In this document: piece after piece, positions 1 to 8,541 of the stretch | Position numbering within the stretch: the first letter of the stretch is position 1 | Layout of the letters: every line of letters begins with the position of its first letter | IMG/VR virus record: IMGVR_UViG_3300022846_000008 | Location: 1 to 20,391 of that record | Direction: 5' to 3' (one strand) | Length of the DNA stretch: 20,391 bases | Source: a virus | Translations under genes and position numbers: made by a program | Notes under the pieces: model-generated | What the model saw: only the letters and a program-made list of their open reading frames with translations | The model's database searches: none | Told to the model about the DNA's origin: nothing

Positions 1-424
1 CATCAAAACCTATCGGATCGCTACCTGCATATCCATGTGATTCTCTATGTGCTTGCGGTGCATGATTTGCGGTTATGTCTGCACCGGATTCACCAGCCCA
101 TTTCTTAGTTGCAGATGCCGGTAAATCATCAGCATCAACCTGTCCAGCTCCAGCGCCCCAATCTATATGTGTATTTTTAACTTTATCAGCACCAATGGTT
201 AATGCGCCAGCTCCAGTTACGTCCCCAGTATGAGTGGCGTTTGTTTCTTTAGCTGTATTAAGAGTTACTGCTGCCCTTTCAGTTGCAAGGAACTTTCTGT
301 AAATTGTACCTTCGGGAAGTTCATCAAAACCTATCGGATCGCTACCTGCATATCCATGTGATTCTCTATGTGCTTGCGGTGCATGATTTGCGGTTATGTC
401 TGCACCGGATTCACCAGCCCATTT
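1..424 (-). repeat. In-frame direct repeat, 321-bp period, in tail fibre gene
   Basis: Bases 1-103 and 322-424 are identical over at least 103 bp, offset by 321 bp (107 codons). The first copy is cut by the window edge, so the identity may run on to the left. Both copies encode KWAGESGADITANHAPQAHR followed by ESHGYAGSDPIGFD. The spacing is a multiple of three, so the repeat duplicates a protein module without breaking the frame. Confidence 0.9.
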
Positions 425-1498
425 TCTGCTTGCAGATTCAGCAATATTATCTGCGGTCTTATTCGTTACCTCCGCTCCTGACAAATCAACCGAGTCTTTG
501 ATTGCTAAATTACCAGCGTCACTTATTGTTGCCATTACCTGTATTCCGGTATGGTTTGCACGTGCTCTGTCTGTATCGTGATAATGAGCAGCACTTACAT
601 TCCCATCTGTGAGATCGGTTTTTTGCACAGAGCTTAAATGAATATCGCCATCTTGACTATGTGTATGTGCCACCTTTGCTTGAGCAGCAGAGACTTCATT
701 CAATCCACCGCTATCGAGAACTGTATCTGTGTTTTGAGCGTGCCTTGCTGCTGTATTTGTGGCAACATCTGCATGGTCTGAGCCATCACCATCTTTATGT
801 GTGACGGCTGCCTCAATTTCCGCTCCGACAGAAGTAATGTCACTATGTCCACTCACCACCCCCGCAGCTTTGTCATAGGCGGTTTTCACGGAGTTTGGAG
901 TTGCCGCTTTGACTATTGACTCAGATATAACCGAATCTTCAAGCTGAACTGCTCCTTTGACCGCTGTCGTGGCATCTTTTATTGTGATCTCAGGAGTTGT
1001 ACCCTCTGAGGACTCAATCGCACCTGCTCCGGCGACTGAGGATACTTTCAGATCCGCATATGTCTTATTTGCTGCATGATTAGCAAGTGTTGGATTGCCC
1101 GACAATGTTAATGCCCCTGTCATCACACTACCAGCAAGCGGCAAATATTCTGCAAATACGTCGACAATATCCGTATTGAAAATGACGTTATCCGCCACTT
1201 CTGTTTGCTCATCCCAAGTATGTGCTCCCGCAATATCGTCTTCTGTGGTTTCTATCTTATAATTTGCCGTTGGGATACCACTTTGGGGAATATCAACAAG
1301 ATTAGGTTCATTAAGAGCTACGGGTTTTGTTGTGCCAGCTACAAATATCGCCATTCCACAATGAATTGCCTCAAGTATGGCAATATAGACATTGTTTACT
1401 ACTGCATTGGGGTTCAAATTTGTTAAATCTCTATCAAGCACCGTTAATCTAACAGCAATTATATCACTTATGCTTTCTATCGGAATACTTATATTCAT
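1..1498 (-). CDS. Tail fibre protein, 3' end beyond the window
   Basis: The frame is open from an ATG at 1498, with AAGGAG upstream in the gap after the 195-aa gene, to the left edge: 499 visible residues and no stop. The first ~120 residues (MNISIPIESI...) are probably the tail-attachment part. Then come typical fibre sequences: LPLAGSVMTGALTLSG (about 119-134), the AANKTYAD and AVKGAVQL style of modular fibre repeats, a His-rich stretch with HTHSQDGDIHLSS (about 278-290), SAAHYHDTDRARANHTG (about 302-318), and two copies of a KWAGESGADITANHAPQAHR module (from 359 and from 466) ending in GSDPI. HxxH...GSDPI and ANHTG motifs are common in long phage tail fibres and are thought to help trimer folding. 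It is the last visible gene of the tail module, where receptor-binding fibres usually lie. The role is inferred from repeat style and position; the receptor-binding tip is outside the window. Confidence 0.85.
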   Translation of the reverse strand, partial: MNISIPIESISDIIAVRLTVLDRDLTNLNPNAVVNNVYIAILEAIHCGMAIFVAGTTKPVALNEPNLVDIPQSGIPTANYKIETTEDDIAGAHTWDEQTEVADNVIFNTDIVDVFAEYLPLAGSVMTGALTLSGNPTLANHAANKTYADLKVSSVAGAGAIESSEGTTPEITIKDATTAVKGAVQLEDSVISESIVKAATPNSVKTAYDKAAGVVSGHSDITSVGAEIEAAVTHKDGDGSDHADVATNTAARHAQNTDTVLDSGGLNEVSAAQAKVAHTHSQDGDIHLSSVQKTDLTDGNVSAAHYHDTDRARANHTGIQVMATISDAGNLAIKDSVDLSGAEVTNKTADNIAESASRKWAGESGADITANHAPQAHRESHGYAGSDPIGFDELPEGTIYRKFLATERAAVTLNTAKETNATHTGDVTGAGALTIGADKVKNTHIDWGAGAGQVDADDLPASATKKWAGESGADITANHAPQAHRESHGYAGSDPIGFD

Positions 1499-1507
1499 GT
1501 TTTCTCC

Positions 1508-2095
1508 TTAAGAATAAGATGGAGTCTTAAATCCATCTGTTGAATTAGCTATCGTATTATACCAACTTCCTATTTTCCCCCCACTTAATCCTACTATGCC
1601 CCAATCTCCTTTTCTATCTCTATAAACTACCGTATCATATTGTTCGGCAGGAATCATTATTTTGGTCTCCATCTCTAAATGTAATATTTCTCCGTTGCGT
1701 TTTTTATCAAGAAGATTGGATAAACCTCTGTCCTTCAAAAGAACAATAAATTCCATTTTACTATGCCAGGGTAACTGCATCAAACTGGGGCTGTAAACTG
1801 GATAAATTTTAAAATGCTTATCTGAATTTGTATTTATGTTATAGTAATGCCAGAAATTTATTATATTGTCTTGATTTTCTAAATTACTATCAATTAAATC
1901 CAGATTAAACTCAAAATGATAACCAATTATCTCCTTCACCACCTCAACGTCCAAATTGACAAAATAATCAAAAACTGGAATTTCCTTATACCATTGATTC
2001 TTATCTTGAGAAACCTTGAAAAGCAATATAGCATCGTCAAACTCAATTCTAACATTTCCATAACCAAATGGAATTTTTGTGTAATCTGTAAGCAT
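1508..2095 (-). CDS. Unrecognised tail-region protein, 195 aa
   Basis: I do not recognise this family. The ATG at 2095 has TTAGGA just upstream, overlapping the end of the preceding gene. The protein is rich in aromatic and acidic residues, with no signal peptide, membrane segment or clear motif. The N-terminal ~145 residues look like an alternating beta-strand domain (IRIEFDD-type strands, FEFNLDLI, MEFIVLL). The C-terminal ~50 residues (EQYDTVVYRDRKGDWGIVGLSGGKIG) look like a separate small beta unit rich in Gly and Trp. It sits between a small structural protein and the tail fibre in the same operon, so a baseplate or fibre-attachment role is likely but is inferred from position only. Confidence 0.75.
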   Translation of the reverse strand: MLTDYTKIPFGYGNVRIEFDDAILLFKVSQDKNQWYKEIPVFDYFVNLDVEVVKEIIGYHFEFNLDLIDSNLENQDNIINFWHYYNINTNSDKHFKIYPVYSPSLMQLPWHSKMEFIVLLKDRGLSNLLDKKRNGEILHLEMETKIMIPAEQYDTVVYRDRKGDWGIVGLSGGKIGSWYNTIANSTDGFKTPSYS

Positions 2096-2102
2096 TATTT
2101 TC

Positions 2103-2624
2103 CTAACCTACTGTTATTTCCCATTCCACAGTCAACGTCTCACCATTCGCTAAAGTTTTGCTTGTCCACGATGTTGGAGTAGCATATGGTACTTGAAAAT
2201 CACCAGCTCCCCAATTAAACCCAAGTTTTGCATCTGTGAAAGTTATAGCTCCACCAGCCACATAAGTTCCTGTAAATTTTGTTGATGTACCGGATGTTGT
2301 TCCAGATGTTGTTATCATACTTGACCAGTCGCCAGCAGTCTCTTTCAAAATTATACCATCTTTTCCTGTGGTAGGAGGTTTTGCTTGGGCTGTGAAAAGA
2401 TTGTTTAATGCACGATCTACGGAATTTGAAAAATTACCATTTATAACTGACTTCAAGTCTTCTCCAATAGTATTTGTAATCCAATTCTCTTTTTCAATTG
2501 TTCCATCTTTTTTCTTGATTGAATATCGGTATCTGCCCCGAATCCCAATAGAATTTCCTGAAGATTTTTTTGTTAGCAACCTCAGGAGTTGTTGCTTTAA
2601 TGAACTCTTGTTTTTTTTATTCAT
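2103..2624 (-). CDS. Small tail-tip structural protein, 173 aa, function unknown
   Basis: The start is ATG at 2624, with AGGA upstream right after the stop of the 936-aa gene. The N-terminus is basic (MNKKNKSSLKQQLLRLLTKK). Next is a strand-rich segment with KKKDGTIEKENWITNTI, then a Gly/Thr/Ser-rich part (TTSGTTSGTSTKFTGTY), and a C-terminus ending LANGETLTVEWEITVG. C-termini of the form GxTLTVxWxITVG occur in small hypothetical proteins beside tail-fibre genes of siphoviruses, which fits the context here. No enzymatic motif is visible. It is best described as a minor virion or tail-tip protein, by inference. The poly-A tract after the start contains A AAA AAC, a possible slip site, but nothing supports its use. 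Confidence 0.75.
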   Translation of the reverse strand: MNKKNKSSLKQQLLRLLTKKSSGNSIGIRGRYRYSIKKKDGTIEKENWITNTIGEDLKSVINGNFSNSVDRALNNLFTAQAKPPTTGKDGIILKETAGDWSSMITTSGTTSGTSTKFTGTYVAGGAITFTDAKLGFNWGAGDFQVPYATPTSWTSKTLANGETLTVEWEITVG

Positions 2625-2632
2625 TTTTTTTC

Positions 2633-5443
2633 CTACAGTATTGAACTGTTTATTGTATCTGATAATAATATATTATCAGAGAAATTATGAATATAAAATG
2701 TTGTCATCTCGTCGGATAGACTAAATGAATCCTGTAAATTGCGAAGGTAAATAGTTATGATATCATCAGACAAACCCAATGAATCTTGTAAATTGCGAAG
2801 ATAACTATTCGGCGCTATAATATCAGTTATGATATCATCAGACAAACCCAATGAATCTTGTAAATTGCGAAGATAACTATTCGGCGCTATAATATCAGTT
2901 ATGATATCATCAGACAAACCCAATGAATCTTGTAAATTGCGAATACGGGATATTACCGTTGCTATATCATCGGATAGACTGAATGAATCATATAAAAGAA
3001 TCTGACTTGCTTCCCAAATCTCTGTTGCTATATCATCGGATAGACTGAATGAATCTCCTAAACGAATATGACTTACTTCCAAAATCTCGGCTACCATCTC
3101 ATCAGACAAACCTAACGAATCATGTAAAAGAACATGGTCTATTTCCAAAATCTCGGTCCACACTTCATCAGATAGATTGAATGAATCTCGCAATCTATAC
3201 ATATGAATTATCCCTTGTGTAATCTCAGTTGTAATCTCATCGGATAGATTTAATAAGTCCTGTAAACAAAAAGAATGTTTTCTTACAATATCATCGGATA
3301 GACCTAATGAATCTTGTAATCCACGTGTGTAATTTCCTATTGCTGTCATTTTATCTGATAAAACTAATTTATCTTCTATTTTTTGTATCTCTGACCAGAT
3401 TCTTTTACCCAATTGAAATAAAGTAGAATAAGTCCGTTTTTTTATTTTGTTTTTGGATATTACTTTATCTTCCCATTCAATATTTTTTACCATCCATTGA
3501 AAACTATTACGGATAATTTTTTCCCCAAGATTATAATTTTGAGATCCCCACATTTCCAGATTTTTCTCCCCTTTTCCTTTGCCATATTTCCCATTATAAT
3601 AATTTATCAAATCCAACATTCTTTCTTTTCTTGCCGTGAAGATTTGTGAAGATAAATCATCAAACTTTATTTTCCTGATTATGGTACCCTCTTTTCCTAC
3701 ATTTTTTTCAGATAACCTTTTCCCGCCACCAAGATGAGGTTTTCTGTCATTAAATTTGACGGTTATTCCATTCTCATAATCAAGATACCAAACATTATCC
3801 TCTAATATGCATAATTCTTTTATAATATCCGAGACAACCTGATTTATGAAAACTTGATTCAGATGTCTTAAGAACCTATACATATCGTAAATAAGTAAGT
3901 CATAATAGTGATAATATACTTGTTCATAATGCTGCGTAGTTGAATCTAATATCCAAAAGTTCCCAGAATTTGGATCTTTAAATTCAATAGTTGAGATCGG
4001 TTCAACGTCATAACCTATTATTTCGTTGAAATCAATAATTGGATTGTCTAAAATATATGTATGGTTATCAATGTCCCCATTCCCTGAATATGAACCGTCA
4101 CTCATAACATATAAATTTTTCAAATTGTATCGGTCTATGATAAAGTAAGTACCATTATTAACAGAATTTTTATGTTGCAATTCTTCTACTTTATCAAATT
4201 CAAACCAAATCATCTTCACGTTGAATTGGCTTCCTGATGTTCTGAGCCAAATTCTATAAACACGTAATGTTTGAGGATTTTCCTGCTCATTTTGATGTAT
4301 GAAAGCAAGGTCTTCCGGGAAACATTCTAAAGATCCAAGATTAAGAACTTCCCATATATACACTTCCTTCAATTCACCATTTTTAATTTCATAGACGCCC
4401 GCATGGTCATCATCTTCTTTTACGAGTATAAAAACCCTATTTCTATATTCAACAGCCCAATTCTCACCTGTTATAACATAGTCAATGATTTGCTTTCCTT
4501 CAAGCTCAGGAAATTGACCTGAATAAGTCTCTACATTGTCAAAAATCATATCTTCAAAGTTGATTTGAGAATTATCAATCGGTATTTTATATTTTGCAAT
4601 GAGTTTTTTTGTATCAGTTTCAATAGAAAGAATAAATTCATTGATTGGTTTGTCTCCGCCTGTGGAAAATTTATATTTTGCTTCCTCATCTTCAATCTGA
4701 AGGATTTCACCTAAATACCATCCATTGTCTTTGAATAGTGTTGATAATTCGTAGCCAGTGACTGTAATGTAATCTTTTGCCGGAAGTTTATTTCTCACAC
4801 TTCCGTCATTATTAACAAAATATCTCATTGATTTATCGCCACTATCGAGATAAAAGGTCATATCTAATCTGAATATCTTTTCGCTTTGACTTAGAAAATT
4901 TATCGGTGAAAAATATCCCGACTGTGTATAGTTCTTTATTACAAATGAAATAGTATCTGATTTGAATGTAAACAAGTCATCTTCAATATCACGTCTCAAA
5001 TTATCGATCTCTTTGATATATTTTGTATCTAATGGCAGTGAGTCTATTTGAGTAATTGATACATGAAGAATATTTCCTGCAAATCCAGCTTTTCCTTCTA
5101 CCCTGAAAGCAACAGCGTCTGATGTAAGAACAACCGTCTCATAGTATATCCCATTTGCCCTTCTCGGTTCTCCATAGTTATGACCAACCTCATAATCTAT
5201 TATTACCCATACGATGCCATCGGATTCATAATTTTGAACTTCATAAGCAACCAAATATGTTCCTGCTGGGATTGATACTCCCTGTACTAATGATGTCGAA
5301 TAACTTGATTGCCGCCCACTACAAGTTGCAATGTTCCGAGCTATTGACCAACCATCGCCAAGACTCCAAAAATCAGCACCATCGGCAAAGTTGCCGTTGT
5401 TGATGTAATCCTGCTTCCAAAATACTGTGATATCTGGCTTCAT
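2633..5443 (-). CDS. Baseplate hub / tail-associated protein with carbohydrate-binding-like N-terminus and DSxxLSD repeat tail
   Basis: 936 aa; the start overlaps the stop of the tape measure gene (ATGA). Three regions are visible. (1) Residues ~12-135 begin NGNFADGADFWSLGDGWSI and continue as a beta sandwich, the pattern of jelly-roll carbohydrate-binding domains in phage tail tips. (2) Residues ~140-680 include DDLFTFKSDTISFVIKN, typical of baseplate distal-tail/hub proteins, and VSDIIKELCILEDNVWYLDY, which resembles the Tal/gp27-like hub pattern where a strand pair follows a helix. (3) Residues ~689-936 are about 12 repeats around DSxxLSD. The gene directly follows the tape measure, where Dit and Tal normally lie, and it may combine both roles with host binding. 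No lysozyme or peptidase motif was seen. The hub call is an inference; the repeat array is seen directly. Confidence 0.75.
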   Translation of the reverse strand: MKPDITVFWKQDYINNGNFADGADFWSLGDGWSIARNIATCSGRQSSYSTSLVQGVSIPAGTYLVAYEVQNYESDGIVWVIIDYEVGHNYGEPRRANGIYYETVVLTSDAVAFRVEGKAGFAGNILHVSITQIDSLPLDTKYIKEIDNLRRDIEDDLFTFKSDTISFVIKNYTQSGYFSPINFLSQSEKIFRLDMTFYLDSGDKSMRYFVNNDGSVRNKLPAKDYITVTGYELSTLFKDNGWYLGEILQIEDEEAKYKFSTGGDKPINEFILSIETDTKKLIAKYKIPIDNSQINFEDMIFDNVETYSGQFPELEGKQIIDYVITGENWAVEYRNRVFILVKEDDDHAGVYEIKNGELKEVYIWEVLNLGSLECFPEDLAFIHQNEQENPQTLRVYRIWLRTSGSQFNVKMIWFEFDKVEELQHKNSVNNGTYFIIDRYNLKNLYVMSDGSYSGNGDIDNHTYILDNPIIDFNEIIGYDVEPISTIEFKDPNSGNFWILDSTTQHYEQVYYHYYDLLIYDMYRFLRHLNQVFINQVVSDIIKELCILEDNVWYLDYENGITVKFNDRKPHLGGGKRLSEKNVGKEGTIIRKIKFDDLSSQIFTARKERMLDLINYYNGKYGKGKGEKNLEMWGSQNYNLGEKIIRNSFQWMVKNIEWEDKVISKNKIKKRTYSTLFQLGKRIWSEIQKIEDKLVLSDKMTAIGNYTRGLQDSLGLSDDIVRKHSFCLQDLLNLSDEITTEITQGIIHMYRLRDSFNLSDEVWTEILEIDHVLLHDSLGLSDEMVAEILEVSHIRLGDSFSLSDDIATEIWEASQILLYDSFSLSDDIATVISRIRNLQDSLGLSDDIITDIIAPNSYLRNLQDSLGLSDDIITDIIAPNSYLRNLQDSLGLSDDIITIYLRNLQDSFSLSDEMTTFYIHNFSDNILLSDTINSSIL
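2636..3380 (-). repeat. Array of about 12 DSxxLSD protein repeats (coding)
   Basis: The C-terminal quarter of the 936-aa protein is made of units of about 16-24 residues. Their cores read DKLVLSDKM, DSLGLSDDI, DLLNLSDEI, DSFNLSDEV, DSLGLSDEM, DSFSLSDDI (twice), DSLGLSDDI (three times), DSFSLSDEM and DNILLSDTI. Each core is followed by a variable linker. The conserved part is L-x-D-[SL]-[LF]-x-LSD-[DE]-[IMV]. The downstream (left) units are nearly identical at the DNA level; the upstream (right) ones have diverged. Confidence 0.9.
2753..2943 (-). repeat. Perfect 72-bp tandem repeat, about 2.65 copies
   Basis: The 72-bp unit starting at 2761 recurs without a mismatch at 2833 and, in part, at 2905, ending at 2943 where the third copy diverges. 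It encodes LQDSLGLSDDIITDIIAPNS plus YLRN, 24 residues, inside the DSxxLSD array. Perfect identity suggests a recent duplication or continuing homogenisation. Confidence 0.92.
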
Positions 5444-8400
5444 AAGTTGGTTTTCTTCATTACTTTTAATCCTTCATTGACAACAAATGCAAGGTCTCTT
5501 TGAGAGAATTTTCCCATCACTTTATTATCTATTAGAATTGTGGTTTCTTTGCTTGCTACGAGCTTTCGTAGCTGTGATAATTCGCTTTGTATTCCCGAAC
5601 TATCAAAGGAACTGTAGCTATTTGATACGTTTGAAATATGTGGAACTGGAGGAATATCTTTAATAAGGTTATTGATATTCGTTATGTTATTTTCATTTTG
5701 AGTAACAGCGGGAACGCCCTTTTCGGAAACTGGAGACGCATCTCTAATAAGATTCTCAATGTTCGTTATATTCTTAACTTCATTCTTAGGAATCACATTA
5801 ACAAGCTCACCAGATTGAAGAAACATCGGATAGGTGTCATTATCATACCCGGGTGGAACTATGAAGTTTGAAATACCCTTATTAGCACCAATGACGCCGG
5901 GTCCAAATAGACTACCAATAAATTTAAAAATTCCCTTAAAACCCCCCATGATTTCAAGCGCCATTTTTTGAGCTTCTATTCTTATCAATTCTCTTATAAC
6001 AGAATTGGCAAATTGATGCCAAGCGTTCGTGAGAGCATCTGTTAAACTCTTATTCTCAAAAATCATATCTGTTACAAATCCATCAAAGAAATTTGTCATA
6101 TTATCATACATAATCCTTGAAAGTTCTGTTTGTTCAATTATCTGCTCTTTTTTCCATTCAGCAAATTCTTTCTCAGCTTGTTTTTTCTGTTCAACCGCTA
6201 TTCTGTAATTGTCTGAATCCCTTGTATATTCCTTTTCAACAAATTTGAGATAACCATCCCATGCAGTTGTGAGTTCCTCACTCACATTCAGTCCGAGACT
6301 TTTCATTGTTTCGAGTTTTGAAAAAAGATTCTGAAAGTCATCCTCATTATATAAGAAAAGCGGTTTGATTAATTGAATTGGTTTTAAGGCAAGATCTTCA
6401 ATGTTTCCCTTTTCAATTGCCTCCCTAATACTCTCATCAACTTGAGCAATCTTCATTTTGACTGCTATTTCGATTTCCTCATCATCTATGTTTTTAAGTA
6501 CGGTCTGCAACTGCTCATAAGAAGCCGTGTCGAGATCGAGTCCAACTTGCTGTATTAATTTTGTTTTACCAATCTCATATGCTTCTTTCTGTGCTTCATT
6601 CAATTGTTCAAGCCATTTAACATAAGTTATACTTTCCCTGCTTGCCGTTATTGTAATACCTTCAATTGTAACCGGACCCTGAGCATTTAATTGTTGATAA
6701 ACTTGCTGTATTTCTTTTATCTTTTCTAAAGTCAAGTCAATCCCAATCTGTCTTAACTGAAATTGAATCTTTTTAGGTTTTTGTGTTAAAGTAATAAATC
6801 CCGACAATGAGGTTACAAGATAATCAATTGCATTCCTGTACTCATTTATATTTCCTGCACTTTCTATGCTTGTTTTGTTTAAATTATCATAAGATGCTTT
6901 ATATTCGTTTTGTATCGGGATACCTTTTCTTCTTAATAAATCACTATAATATGCCACTTGCTTATTATATGCGACTAAGGTTATCTCTCCACTTTTATAT
7001 CTCTTTTTAAGATCAACCAATTGTTTTTTTGTTTTTTCTTGAAGATTATAGAAATCACCATAGGTTTTTATGGCTTCTTCATTCCTTTTTCTTGCGTTTT
7101 CAAGTGCATTTCTGGCATCTTCCAGCTTATTAACATAGTCGTCATAATCTTTTATTTGCCCTTTTATCCACTTCTTTTCAGCTATTCTTGCCTGCTGTCT
7201 TTGTAAATCAATAAGACTTCTCATCTTTGTAATGTTTACATCAAGAGCACCCCCGTATTCGTCCCAAGCAGTAACTGCTCCAGGAACTATTATAGCAAGT
7301 GCTTTTATTGTTTCATTCAGATCCTCTTGTTCTTGAGTCGTCCTGTTTACCTTAGAACTCAGCGAAATATACTTTTTTTCAAGAGAGGCGTACTGTTTTT
7401 CTATTACATTAAATCTCTCAATCTCCCTCTTTAGATTCGGGAATAGCTTGTTTATCTCTTTTGTGGCGTCATGTACAATCTTAACAATAAAATCACCGAT
7501 TGGTTTCATCTTCTTTGCAATATTATTCTTGAGGATTGCCATTTGGTTTGTTGTATCTTCGACCATAATTATAAAGCCATCCGTCATATTGCCTGTAGAA
7601 TTAACGATTTTGTCCGAAGTTTCTATGAAGTTTATGCCTTCATTTGTCATGGCTGCCAGCAAACCTATTAGACCTCGAACATTCGGAAATAGTTCCATCA
7701 GTTTTTCTTTTTGCCCCTTAGTTGCAGTAGCCATCTGATTTAACATATACGCAAGTCCTTTTGTTTTCAAGGTGGCTACATTAAACTCAATTCCCATCTT
7801 TTTAGCTGCTTCTGCTGATTCTGCACCCTCTTTTGAAGCCCTAAGTAATGCAGTAACAAATCCACGAATACCAGTCGAAACAATGTGTGGCTGGATTTTC
7901 TTAACCGCTTCTGCATAAAAAGACGCTAAATCATTGAAGCTCATCCCTGCTTCGGCTGCAAGTCCCGTAACCATTGAGAGAGAGGAAGCGAGTTCTTGCA
8001 TTTTAACCTTACCAAGTTTAACTACAGTGAATAATTTATCTGCGATTTCAGTTGCAGTTCCCGCTGCTTTTCCATAAGCATTCATTACATAAGTCAACAC
8101 ATCGGCTGCATTGAAAGTGTCGGTTATGGTTGCCGTTGCAAGTTTTGCCGACACACTTAATACGTCAAGTGCTTCTGCTCCATCATATCCAGCAGATACA
8201 ATCTGATAATATGCTTTTACAAGTTTACTCGCAGCGTCCGGAACTTGAGTTGATAATTCTAATATTGCTTCTGAAATACCCTCAAAATTCTTTTGCGTAG
8301 CATAGGAAATTGTTTGAACCTCTTTCATGGCATGTTCAAACTCAAGAGACATATCATATGCCCCTTTAATGATTTTCTTGAACACGAGAGCTGCAGCGAA

Positions 8401-8541
8401 CCCTATTGCTGCAAAAATATCCATTCGTGATATACTACCCATGAGACCACGAAGGATACCTTTTGTCGCATTAGCACCGGCAGCAACACCTTTAGTATTT
8501 ATTCCGGCTTTCCAGTACAGCGAATTTCCCGTGTTAAGCAT
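5440..8541 (-). CDS. Tail tape measure protein (TP901 core type)
   Basis: 1033 aa. The N-terminal ~300 residues carry the TP901-type tape measure core: FEHAMKEVQTISYATQKNFE, ELSTQVPDAASKLVKAYYQI, YDGAEALDVLSVSAKLATAT, FTVVKLGKVKMQELASSLSM and AGMSFNDLASFYAEAVKKI. A hydrophobic segment (IFAAIGFAAALVF) lies near residue 45. The middle is long and helical with many Lys, Glu and Gln (coiled-coil-like, about 370-560). A second hydrophobic Gly-rich segment (GIFKFIGSLFGPGVIGANKG) lies near the C-terminus. In such phages the protein sets tail length and leaves with the DNA; about 1.5 Å per residue predicts a tail of roughly 155 nm. Its ATG lies inside the last codons of the chaperone frameshift product (ATGCTTAA), so translation is probably coupled. 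No peptidase motif was recognised. Confidence 0.93.
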   Translation of the reverse strand: MLNTGNSLYWKAGINTKGVAAGANATKGILRGLMGSISRMDIFAAIGFAAALVFKKIIKGAYDMSLEFEHAMKEVQTISYATQKNFEGISEAILELSTQVPDAASKLVKAYYQIVSAGYDGAEALDVLSVSAKLATATITDTFNAADVLTYVMNAYGKAAGTATEIADKLFTVVKLGKVKMQELASSLSMVTGLAAEAGMSFNDLASFYAEAVKKIQPHIVSTGIRGFVTALLRASKEGAESAEAAKKMGIEFNVATLKTKGLAYMLNQMATATKGQKEKLMELFPNVRGLIGLLAAMTNEGINFIETSDKIVNSTGNMTDGFIIMVEDTTNQMAILKNNIAKKMKPIGDFIVKIVHDATKEINKLFPNLKREIERFNVIEKQYASLEKKYISLSSKVNRTTQEQEDLNETIKALAIIVPGAVTAWDEYGGALDVNITKMRSLIDLQRQQARIAEKKWIKGQIKDYDDYVNKLEDARNALENARKRNEEAIKTYGDFYNLQEKTKKQLVDLKKRYKSGEITLVAYNKQVAYYSDLLRRKGIPIQNEYKASYDNLNKTSIESAGNINEYRNAIDYLVTSLSGFITLTQKPKKIQFQLRQIGIDLTLEKIKEIQQVYQQLNAQGPVTIEGITITASRESITYVKWLEQLNEAQKEAYEIGKTKLIQQVGLDLDTASYEQLQTVLKNIDDEEIEIAVKMKIAQVDESIREAIEKGNIEDLALKPIQLIKPLFLYNEDDFQNLFSKLETMKSLGLNVSEELTTAWDGYLKFVEKEYTRDSDNYRIAVEQKKQAEKEFAEWKKEQIIEQTELSRIMYDNMTNFFDGFVTDMIFENKSLTDALTNAWHQFANSVIRELIRIEAQKMALEIMGGFKGIFKFIGSLFGPGVIGANKGISNFIVPPGYDNDTYPMFLQSGELVNVIPKNEVKNITNIENLIRDASPVSEKGVPAVTQNENNITNINNLIKDIPPVPHISNVSNSYSSFDSSGIQSELSQLRKLVASKETTILIDNKVMGKFSQRDLAFVVNEGLKVMKKTNL
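5654..5775 (-). repeat. Short internal duplication near the tape measure C-terminus
   Basis: The residues read NITNIENLIRDASPV and, about 30 residues later, NITNINNLIKDIPPV. The two stretches align without gaps. Asn-Ile-Thr-Asn runs of this kind are frequent near tape measure C-termini. The divergence shows that this is an old duplication or convergence. Confidence 0.6.

Noticed and set aside
1-1498. Diversity-generating retroelement target in the tail fibre
   Set aside because: No reverse transcriptase is in the window, and the two 103-bp copies are identical rather than differing at adenines.
2610-2616. A AAA AAC slippery heptamer at the start of the 173-aa gene
   Set aside because: It is four codons after the start; the -1 frame is open for only about 40 codons and has no recognisable domain, while the 0 frame reads as a normal protein. 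Probably a chance poly-A tract.
2753-2943. CRISPR-like array
   Set aside because: The units are contiguous without spacers, have a period of 24 codons and lie in frame within a tail gene.
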